From JBBIRM01 sp037441765 (GTDB lineage Bacteria; Desulfobacterota; BSN033; UBA1163): a stretch of 10,183 bases of DNA. The position numbers and the translations under genes were made by a program. Where the stretch lies: the NCBI GenBank assembly GCA_037441765.1, contig JBBIRM010000100.1:1-10183 (forward strand), written 5' to 3'. A model generated the notes under the pieces. It did no database searches, was not told where the DNA came from, and saw only the letters and a program-made list of their open reading frames with translations. Below are positions 1 to 5,980 of this stretch, one piece after another; position 1 is the stretch's first letter, and each line of letters opens with the position of its first letter.

Positions 1-101
1 TCCTTGGAGCCATTGTACCTTAACAAGTTACCCATTGAAAAGTCGGATGAACCTAAATTAAATTGATGAGCGTTTAAATTATCAAATTTTTAAATTGAAA
101 A

Positions 102-311
102 ATGGCTAAAGCGTCAAGCGATTTCCAAATATTTGTCAAACCCGCTGGTTCCAGTTGTAACTTGGATTGTTCCTATTGTTATTACCTTGATAAGTGGAAG
201 ATTTATCCTGAAAGGAAATCATCTCAATGGGAAGAAGGTCTGCTGGAAGAATATAAGTTGATTAAAGGGGACGGTTCTCTTTATTTTTCCACCAGCCTCT
301 TTGTCGACTAA
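102..311 (+). pseudogene. N-terminal remnant of an anaerobic sulfatase-maturating enzyme-like radical SAM protein
   Basis: The reading frame encodes 69 residues that start like anSME-type radical SAM enzymes: FQIFVKPAGSSCNLDCSYCY, with the [4Fe-4S]-binding CxxxCxxC cysteines at residues 19, 23 and 26. Members of this family are about 370-430 residues and carry two further auxiliary Fe-S clusters in a SPASM domain. Here resemblance fades after the LLEEY segment near residue 50. The frame then stops, and no continuation (for example the expected WHGGEP-like stretch) is visible in the next 160 bases in any frame. The ATG has no recognisable ribosome-binding site and lies in AT-rich sequence. I read it as a decayed or recombined 5' gene end rather than a working enzyme, since the SAM-binding barrel is absent. 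A short functional peptide is possible but unlikely. The family assignment is good; the pseudogene status is inferred. Confidence 0.65.
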
Positions 312-478
312 TACTCTTTATCTTTTAAGCAATATTATAGTTCTTAGCCATCTCTTTCTTTGCCCGTACTTAAAAAAGAGAATTTGGATCAGGGCTTCAA
401 CATCCCTACCCGATTCCCCAAATGAATGAGGGGGTACTTGATTTGCTATTTTAATGTTGATATTTGATATTTATATTC
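312..478. other. Intergenic region before the HAD phosphatase
   Basis: This is AT-rich sequence without a supported gene. TTGATT (438-443) followed after 17 nt by TATTTG (461-466) is a possible but weak promoter, and it would start transcription only a few bases before the ATG at 479. The stretch also holds short GC-rich elements (CCCC at about 416 and GGGGG at about 430) that could pair weakly. I see no remnant of the missing part of the upstream radical SAM gene. Confidence 0.35.
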
Positions 479-1141
479 ATGGGAATTCAAAACATCAGAG
501 CGGTCATTTTCGATTTTGACGGTACACTTGCGGTGCTCAACATTGATTTCCAGTTAATGAGGGAGCGGTTCTTTGATTTAGTTCAAATTTATGGAATCGA
601 AGAGGAATCGATCAAAGAGCGATATGTCTTGGAGATGATTGATGAAGTTTATCTTATTTTGTGTGAAAAAAATACCTCTCAGGCAAAAGACTTTTATCGA
701 AGGGCTCATCAGATCCTTAAGGAGCTGGAACTTCTTGCCGCATCGAAGGGGAAATTGATCCCAGGGATAGAAGCCACCTTAAAAGGTTTGAGAGAAAAGG
801 GAATTAAAGTTGGGATCGTCACAAGAAATTGTGAAGAGGCTGTATTAAGGGTTTTCCCCCATCTTTATGATCATTGTGATCTCTTCATTTCAAGAGATTC
901 AATCAGGAGGGTGAAACCCCATCCAGATCATCTCAATTCAGTAAAGGAGAGTCTTAATCTATCAGGAGATGAAATGGTGATGGTGGGTGATCATCCCATT
1001 GATATACAGGCTGGAAAGAAGGCAGGGATGAAGACCATCGGGGTATTGACTGGAAAAACGAAGAGGGAGGAGTTTGAACGAGCAGGGGCAGATTATATCT
1101 TTGAGGATGCAACCGAGATATACCGATGGTTGGAAGAATGA
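479..1141 (+). CDS. HAD-superfamily phosphatase, phosphoglycolate phosphatase/PpaX type
   Basis: A 220-residue cytoplasmic hydrolase of the haloacid dehalogenase superfamily. All four HAD motifs are present, numbered from the ATG at 479: FDFDGTL with nucleophile and acid at Asp12 and Asp14; Thr115 in GIVTRN; Lys146 in RVKPHPD; and the Mg2+-binding GDHPID with Asp171 and Asp175. The region between motifs I and II is helical and cap-like, as in Gph/PpaX enzymes, so the likely reaction is hydrolysis of a small phosphate ester such as 2-phosphoglycolate. The true substrate cannot be read from sequence. The start is uncertain. A TTG at 464 would add five residues, but an in-frame TGA at 458-460 rules out anything longer, and neither start has a clear Shine-Dalgarno. 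The ATG puts motif I at the usual distance from the N-terminus. The gene lies 35 nt before ridA and is probably cotranscribed with it. Confidence 0.9.
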   Translation: MGIQNIRAVIFDFDGTLAVLNIDFQLMRERFFDLVQIYGIEEESIKERYVLEMIDEVYLILCEKNTSQAKDFYRRAHQILKELELLAASKGKLIPGIEATLKGLREKGIKVGIVTRNCEEAVLRVFPHLYDHCDLFISRDSIRRVKPHPDHLNSVKESLNLSGDEMVMVGDHPIDIQAGKKAGMKTIGVLTGKTKREEFERAGADYIFEDATEIYRWLEE

Positions 1142-1176
1142 AAAATCGGATATTCCATTTGGGAGGGATTTAGAAA

Positions 1177-1572
1177 ATGGAAAAAGAGGCAATCTATACT
1201 GAAAAGGCACCCAAACCAATTGGCCCCTATTCTCAGGCCATTCAGGCAGGAAGTTACCTCTTCCTATCAGGACAAATACCCATTGATCCAGAGAGCGGAA
1301 AGTTCGTCACAGGCAATATCCGAGAACAGGCCAAAAGGGTCTTAGAGAACATCAAATTAATATTGGAGTCTCGAGGATTGGGGATGGATGATATTGTAAA
1401 GGTCACTATATTTTTAAAGGATTTAAGAAATTTCAATCAAGTAAACGAAGTATATGCAACCTACTTCTCAAAAACCCCACCTGCACGATCCACTCTTCAA
1501 GTCTCAGACCTACCGGGAAATGCAGAGATTGAGATAGAAGCCATTGCTTGGATTAAAAAAGAGAAGGAGTAA
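1177..1572 (+). CDS. ridA: RidA family reactive intermediate (enamine/imine) deaminase
   Basis: A 131-residue protein of the RidA/YjgF/UK114 family, full length for the family. These trimeric cytosolic enzymes hydrolyse reactive enamine/imine intermediates, such as 2-aminoacrylate released by PLP-dependent dehydratases, to 2-keto acids and ammonia, so protecting PLP enzymes from damage. Family hallmarks are visible along the whole chain: the GPYSQA segment with Tyr18, LFLSGQIPIDP, the central VKVTIFLKDL strand, and the C-terminal PPARSTLQVSDLPGNAEIEIEAIA signature. Arg104 in that signature corresponds to the catalytic carboxylate-binding Arg105 of E. coli RidA, and Glu119 to Glu120. This supports an active RidA rather than a divergent Rid subgroup that lacks the arginine. 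The ATG is preceded by GGGAGGG with 9-nt spacing. It follows the HAD phosphatase in the same direction and converges with the acyl-CoA synthetase gene, 52 bp away. No strong terminator is visible between them. Confidence 0.95.
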   Translation: MEKEAIYTEKAPKPIGPYSQAIQAGSYLFLSGQIPIDPESGKFVTGNIREQAKRVLENIKLILESRGLGMDDIVKVTIFLKDLRNFNQVNEVYATYFSKTPPARSTLQVSDLPGNAEIEIEAIAWIKKEKE

Positions 1573-1624
1573 ACTGTATTATCCACCCCTCTGGATTATC
1601 AAATCCTATTTCAGTTAATCAACC

Positions 1625-3697
1625 CTATCTTCTTATCATTATTCTCGCATCGACGGCTATCGCCCCTTTCTCTAAGACTATGAGCGGATTGATATCGATT
1701 CCCTCAATCTCTGGAAAATCCAGCATTAACCGGGAGACTCTGAGTAGATTCTCCACCAGGGCAGAAAGGTCCGAAGGTCTTTCTCCACGGACCCCCCTGA
1801 GGAGGTTGGCCCCTTTAACCTCAAAGATCATCTCCTCTGCATCAGCCCTTGTGATGGGGGCCAAACGAAGGGAGGTCTCTTTAAGCACTTCCACGTAGAT
1901 TCCACCCAATCCAAAAAGCACAACAGGGCCAAAGGAAGGGTCTCGCTTTCCACCTAAGATCACTTCCTTTCCCCCGGGAACCATCTTCTGGAAAAGGACC
2001 CCATTAAACTTTTTTTTATCTATCCTCTTCATAAACTCATAGGCCTCCTCAGCCTTTTCGATTTGGTCAATGTGAAGTGCCACTCCACCAATATCTGATT
2101 TATGGGTCAATTCCTTAGAGATTAATTTAATGGCCACAGGGCTCCCTATTCTATCCATGGCCCTCTTTATTTCCTCTTTTCGAGAGACGACCTGAAAGTC
2201 TGCAACAGGGATCCCATAGGCACGGATCATCTCTAAGGCCTCAGGTAAAGTGGAATCTCTCTCCTCCTTTTGGGCCCTGCGAATGAGACGTTTAGCCCTA
2301 TTGAAATCTACTGAATATTCCGGAGGCTTCTCCTTTGAGAGGTTTCGCTTCCTGTAGTATTCCCTTGAGATTGCAAGTGCACTTAGGGCATCCTCTGGCT
2401 CAGTGAATATGGGAAAGTCAAAAGTCCTTTTGATGAATGCCAACTCCTCTTCCTCGGTAAGGTAACAGAAGGCTATAGGCTTTTGGTAACGGAAGGAGAG
2501 TTCTTTTGCGGTATGAATCAGCCTCCGTGAAGGTTGAACCTCATCACCAATGGCAGCATGTTGGAAGATCATCCCATCTACCTCTTTAATTTTTAACACC
2601 TGTTCAAGAATCTTTATATACAGGTTGAAGTCGAAAAGGTCACCAAGATCAAGAGGATTGGTTGGTTTGATAACCTTTGCCCTAAAATAATTATGGATTC
2701 GTTCTTGAAAACTTTTCTTCATGGGGAAGAGCCGAAATCCATATCTTTCCGCTGAATCAGCAGCAATGATGGCGATTCCCCCTGAGCGTGAGAGGATGAC
2801 CAGGTCATTGCCCTTCATAGGTGGAAGAGAGAGAATCTTTACTGCATTTATGAATGAACGAAAATCTTTTGCGCGAATGATGCCCGATTGCCTCAGAGCG
2901 GTATCTACAATTTGATCATCATTGGCAAGGGCGGAGGTATGGAGTTTGGCGATCTCCTTGCTCGTCTCCCCAATATTGGCTTTATGAAGAATGATGTGCT
3001 TTGAAGTAGTGCTTGCCATATCAAGCAATTCCCTTCCCCTCTGGATGCTCTCAAGATATAGGCCAATGATTTCTGTGTCGGGATCCTGGATGAGATATCG
3101 GAGGTAATCGATTTCGTTGAGATCGATCTTATTCCCCATGCTCACCATCTTGGACACCCCCAAGTTCGCGCTTGATAGGAGATTGAGGTAGGTAAGCGAT
3201 ACGCCTCCGCTCTGAACCAGTAGGGAGACCTTTCCTTTCCGAACCGCTTTTCTATTGAGGGGAGGGAAGGAAGCCACAAAATTGTTTTCAAGATTGATCA
3301 CCCCGATTCCATTTGGCCCCACAATTCGAATCCCCCATTTTCGGGCAATGCGGAGTACCTCCTTTTCCAATCTTGCTCCTTCTTCCGAATATTCACTAAA
3401 CCCACCTGATTCGATAATAGCCCAACGAATTTCTTTTCTCCCGCAGGATTCCATGATATCGGGAATCGTATTGGCAGGGGTAAGGATGATTGCCACGTCA
3501 ATCCCTTTTCTGAGATAATCCATCGAGGGGTAGATTTCTCTTCCAAAAAGGATTCCTTTTCTTCGCCCCACTAAAAAGATTTCTCCATTAAATTGAAATT
3601 CAAATAGATTCTGCGCAATGACCCGTGCGAGGTTGTCCGGGTTTTCTGAAACGCCAATCACGACGACCGATTTTGGATAAAAGAGTTGTTCCAACAT
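1625..3697 (-). CDS. Single-chain ADP (NDP)-forming acyl-CoA synthetase (acetate-CoA ligase family)
   Basis: A 690-residue fusion of the alpha and beta parts of an ADP-forming acyl-CoA synthetase. In this family acyl-CoA + ADP + Pi is interconverted with a carboxylate + CoA + ATP, and the cell often harvests ATP in that direction. Residues 1-140 form a CoA-binding Rossmann domain (SVVVIGVSENP; VGPNGIGVI). Residues about 150-450 are the succinyl-CoA-ligase-like domains (LVQSGGVSLTY; VSMGNKIDLNEIDYL). Residues about 470-690 are an ATP-grasp domain (THKSDIGGVA; FGLGGIYVEV; GIDINPLIV). Phospho-transfer histidines are suggested at His253 and His532. The segment around His253 reads KLHTSALAND instead of the common SHTGALAG, but the histidine is kept. 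Substrate (acetate, propionate, aryl or branched acids) cannot be told. The ATG has AGGAGG 7 nt upstream. It is the last gene of the reverse operon, 21 nt after the CDF gene. Confidence 0.93.
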   Translation of the reverse strand: MLEQLFYPKSVVVIGVSENPDNLARVIAQNLFEFQFNGEIFLVGRRKGILFGREIYPSMDYLRKGIDVAIILTPANTIPDIMESCGRKEIRWAIIESGGFSEYSEEGARLEKEVLRIARKWGIRIVGPNGIGVINLENNFVASFPPLNRKAVRKGKVSLLVQSGGVSLTYLNLLSSANLGVSKMVSMGNKIDLNEIDYLRYLIQDPDTEIIGLYLESIQRGRELLDMASTTSKHIILHKANIGETSKEIAKLHTSALANDDQIVDTALRQSGIIRAKDFRSFINAVKILSLPPMKGNDLVILSRSGGIAIIAADSAERYGFRLFPMKKSFQERIHNYFRAKVIKPTNPLDLGDLFDFNLYIKILEQVLKIKEVDGMIFQHAAIGDEVQPSRRLIHTAKELSFRYQKPIAFCYLTEEEELAFIKRTFDFPIFTEPEDALSALAISREYYRKRNLSKEKPPEYSVDFNRAKRLIRRAQKEERDSTLPEALEMIRAYGIPVADFQVVSRKEEIKRAMDRIGSPVAIKLISKELTHKSDIGGVALHIDQIEKAEEAYEFMKRIDKKKFNGVLFQKMVPGGKEVILGGKRDPSFGPVVLFGLGGIYVEVLKETSLRLAPITRADAEEMIFEVKGANLLRGVRGERPSDLSALVENLLRVSRLMLDFPEIEGIDINPLIVLEKGAIAVDARIMIRR

Positions 3698-3718
3698 TAA
3701 GATTCCTCCTTCTTCTCA

Positions 3719-4639
3719 TCAGTCAAATGGGTTTTCTTGAGGAGTAGGTTCTGGATGAACGGTCACGTCCGCATCGGGTAGGAATTGCTGAATCGTCCTT
3801 TCAATATCTTCTGTAAGATCGTGAGCGTTCTTCAAACTCTGGTTTCCATCAACCAAGACATGGATATCGATAAAAAATTTTGAACCTGAAGACCTCAACC
3901 GAACGTGATGGCAATCCACAACCCCAGGGATAGCCTCTACTGCATGGATGATTCTTTTTTCAATCCCTGAGGGGGCCACGTCTAATAGGCTCTGAATCGT
4001 GCGATAGCCCAGCTTCAGGCTCACCCTTATTACAATGATTGCCACCACAAGGGCTGCCATAGAGTCTGCCAGTCGAAAAAACTTATATTCTGGGATCCAC
4101 TCACTCAATTTTACGAAAAATAATCCCAAAATTACTACGCCAGAACTCCAAATGTCTGTACTAAAGTGAAGGGCATCTGCCTCAAGTGCTTGACTCTGGT
4201 ATTTTTTGGCTGTGCGAGAGAGGACCCGGAAACGGGAAAAGTCAATCAAGATGGAGGTGGCCATTACCCCGAAAGCCCAGATATTAACCTTTAGACCCAC
4301 CTCACGAACGAAGAGGCGATGGATTGCCTCATAGATGATCCAGGCACATGTTCCTAAAAGCAATAGGGTTTCGAAGAAGGCTGAAAGGGTTTCCACCTTT
4401 CCATGTCCATAGAGGTGATTTTTGTCTGCAGGCTTATCAGATATCCGAACAGCAAACCAGGTCATTGTGGCAGCAACCAGATCTAAACCTGAATGGGCAG
4501 CCTCTGCTAAAATTCCAAGACTCCCTGTTGCAAAGCCAACAATGATTTTTAAAAAGGTCAATCCCACAGCAGCAATCATCGAACTCAATGCTGCGGATAC
4601 CTTCTCATTGGTTTCTGTTCGAAAAAAACGATTTAACAA
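3719..4639 (-). CDS. Cation diffusion facilitator (CDF) metal exporter
   Basis: A 306-residue inner-membrane divalent-metal/proton antiporter of the CDF (YiiP/FieF, CzcD, ZnT) family, at the usual length. Six membrane segments fit between residues about 15 and 220. The transport-site motifs are His49-xxx-Asp53 in TM2 (AHSGLD) and His158-xxx-Asp162 in TM5 (LHFSTD). YGHGKVE follows TM2. From about residue 225 there is a cytoplasmic ferredoxin-like dimerisation domain with putative metal ligands His244/His245, His260, Asp264, His273 and His295. An HxxxD/HxxxD pair is usually linked with Zn2+ (possibly Co2+ or Cd2+), whereas E. coli FieF has DxxxD in TM2. Zn2+ preference is therefore an inference. 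The start is a TTG with AGAGG 5 nt upstream; no better ATG lies near. It sits between the 4Fe-4S gene (92-nt gap) and the acyl-CoA synthetase (21-nt gap), so it is probably an operon member. Confidence 0.93.
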   Translation of the reverse strand: MLNRFFRTETNEKVSAALSSMIAAVGLTFLKIIVGFATGSLGILAEAAHSGLDLVAATMTWFAVRISDKPADKNHLYGHGKVETLSAFFETLLLLGTCAWIIYEAIHRLFVREVGLKVNIWAFGVMATSILIDFSRFRVLSRTAKKYQSQALEADALHFSTDIWSSGVVILGLFFVKLSEWIPEYKFFRLADSMAALVVAIIVIRVSLKLGYRTIQSLLDVAPSGIEKRIIHAVEAIPGVVDCHHVRLRSSGSKFFIDIHVLVDGNQSLKNAHDLTEDIERTIQQFLPDADVTVHPEPTPQENPFD

Positions 4640-4731
4640 TTGATCCTCTTAAGCAACTACCAAAAGTTTATTCTCCTTATTGGATAGAACTTCTAACCAG
4701 TCTGAATAAATGGATATTCTTCATCAATGTT

Positions 4732-5823
4732 TTATGTCCTCCTCTCCTTCAAGATCTCTTGGTGAAGTTCTCTGAAATCCTTGGGAGGAAGAACGTCAGT
4801 TTTCCTCACAAGTTTTACAGCCGAGGATGGACAGGGCACAGCGCAGACCCCGCATCCGATGCACCAATCATTGTCAACTACAGGATAATCCCCTTCCATC
4901 TTGATCCCATTGACCGGACAGACCTCCACACACTTTCCACATCCTGTACACTTCTCTTTATCCGTTTTCCTGAGAAAGTAGGTGGCCATCAGGATATCCC
5001 TTGGGATCTTCCTTCTTCGGATCGTGCCGACTGACCAACAGCAGCATCCGCAACAGTTGCAGGTATGTTTTATCCCTTCCCTTGCGTTATCAACGAGATG
5101 GACAAGACCTGCCTCTTCAGCCTCTCGGAGGATATCGATTGCCTCATCCTTGGAGATTTCTCTTCCAATATCCTTCTCAATAAGATATTCTGCAAGATCA
5201 TCATACTTCATGCAATTCTCAACCGGGTGGTTGCATCCTTTTCCGAGAAGCCTCGCAGTCACACGGCATGGGCAGTGGGCAAGGGCAATCCGGTGAGCCC
5301 TCTTTATGACCTCCTCCATCATCTCGAAAGGAAAGACAGCATGATGGTGAGGGTCAATCGCCTGTGAGGCAGGGACATAACGGAAGGCCTTTGTTTCGGT
5401 CTTCCCATAAACCTCATATAATTGATCCCTTTTTGAATATTTTGCAATCAGTTCTGCCATCCTCTTAGCATTGGGAGTATGCACTCCCTTCCAGAAGAAG
5501 GTTTGTGGGAAGCCATAGCCAAACTGCTGTAGGCAATATCCGGTCTGGCCATCCTCCAACCTTTTGGAGAAGAGGAGTCCCCTCTGGGCTAAGTTGGATA
5601 GGATCGATTCCAATTCTTTACTTTCAATTTTTAATCTCGGCTCAATCTCCGAAACTGGCACAGGCTCAAATGGGATAACGTTGGTCGGAATGGCCATGGC
5701 CACCTCAGCCTCTAAAGGGGTGAAGTTCTCCTTGAGAATATCTAAGAGTTCTTCTTTCTCTGGATAACCCATGCCCAAGGAGGAAAGATGTTTTGCCAAC
5801 TTGTCATAAATTTTTTCTAACAT
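4732..5823 (-). CDS. Cysteine-rich 4Fe-4S dicluster protein with helical/winged-helix-like N-terminus
   Basis: A 363-residue cytoplasmic Fe-S protein. The C-terminus has two classical ferredoxin cluster motifs: Cys292/295/298/302 (CTGCGKCVEVCP) and Cys321/324/327/331 (CIGCGVCAVPCP). Ten more cysteines lie upstream: CPCR at 184/186, GC at 197, C at 204, and the run CNCCGCCC at 255-262. These probably bind one or more extra clusters or a metal. Residues 1-100 are mostly helical with a segment (ESILSNLAQRGLLFSK) that resembles the end of a winged-helix domain. There are no signal peptide, membrane segments or flavin motifs. I recognise the general architecture as one common in strict anaerobes, but its function is unknown to me. 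Electron transfer to a partner oxidoreductase or redox sensing are both open. The ATG has AGGAGG 5 nt upstream. It leads the reverse operon and is preceded by a convincing promoter and operator-like repeat. Confidence 0.85.
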   Translation of the reverse strand: MLEKIYDKLAKHLSSLGMGYPEKEELLDILKENFTPLEAEVAMAIPTNVIPFEPVPVSEIEPRLKIESKELESILSNLAQRGLLFSKRLEDGQTGYCLQQFGYGFPQTFFWKGVHTPNAKRMAELIAKYSKRDQLYEVYGKTETKAFRYVPASQAIDPHHHAVFPFEMMEEVIKRAHRIALAHCPCRVTARLLGKGCNHPVENCMKYDDLAEYLIEKDIGREISKDEAIDILREAEEAGLVHLVDNAREGIKHTCNCCGCCCWSVGTIRRRKIPRDILMATYFLRKTDKEKCTGCGKCVEVCPVNGIKMEGDYPVVDNDWCIGCGVCAVPCPSSAVKLVRKTDVLPPKDFRELHQEILKERRT

Positions 5824-5852
5824 ATTTGCCTCCTGAATATATAATGAACTCT

Positions 5853-5885
5853 TGGAATATTAACTTGTTTTAAATCAATATTCCA
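5853..5885. promoter_or_regulatory. Operator-like 9-bp perfect inverted repeat
   Basis: The sequence TGGAATATT (5853-5861) is repeated as its exact reverse complement AATATTCCA (5877-5885) across a 15-nt centre, so the arm centres lie 24 bp apart. The centre contains the predicted -10 box of the reverse-strand promoter. If transcription starts near 5862, one arm lies in the -10/-35 spacer and the other over the first transcribed bases. That is the geometry of a repressor operator, and it argues against an RNA hairpin, because only one arm would be transcribed. The cognate regulator is not in the window. AT richness raises the odds of chance repeats, but a 9/9 match centred on a promoter is notable. 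Confidence 0.5.
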
Positions 5886-5897
5886 TTATTGCGTCAA
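5869..5897 (-). promoter_or_regulatory. Predicted sigma70-type promoter for the reverse operon
   Basis: On the reverse strand TTGACG (5897-5892, 5 of 6 to the -35 consensus) is followed after exactly 17 nt by TTTAAA (5874-5869, 4 of 6 to the -10 consensus). Transcription would begin near 5862, giving a 5' leader of about 39 nt that includes the AGGAGG ribosome-binding site of the 4Fe-4S gene. It overlaps the inverted repeat at 5853-5885. Confidence 0.5.
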
Positions 5898-5963
5898 ATC
5901 GGTATTCGGTTTATAGGATTCCTTTAGGTTACTAACTGAAATTCGACGATCATTGAGATATTG

Positions 5964-5972
5964 TGTTATATT
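5964..5972 (+). promoter_or_regulatory. Extended -10 promoter for the oxidoreductase operon
   Basis: TGTTATATT matches an extended -10 element: TG at 5964-5965, one base, then TATATT at 5967-5972 (5 of 6). No good -35 box is present at the normal distance, which is typical for extended -10 promoters. The start point would fall near 5979-5981, on or next to the ATG at 5981. No Shine-Dalgarno precedes that ATG, so a leaderless transcript is implied. Confidence 0.4.
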
Positions 5973-5980
5973 TTCTTGTT

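Noticed and set aside
58..98. Direct repeat TTAAATTGA at 58-66 and 90-98
   Set aside because: Short, AT-only in composition apart from one G, and in a strongly AT-rich stretch where such repeats are expected by chance.
962..1219. A reverse 85-codon frame across the HAD/ridA junction
   Set aside because: Antisense to two conserved genes and without recognisable domains; its HHHH-type residues merely mirror sense-strand codons.
1573..1624. GGATTATCAAATCC as a terminator between the convergent ridA and acyl-CoA synthetase genes
   Set aside because: The stem is only 5 bp, AT-rich and without a U-run on either side, so it is too weak to call.
4588..5034. A 148-codon forward frame overlapping the ends of the CDF and 4Fe-4S genes
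   Set aside because: It lies antisense to two strongly supported genes, has no family resemblance and no ribosome-binding site; it is a shadow of their codon use.
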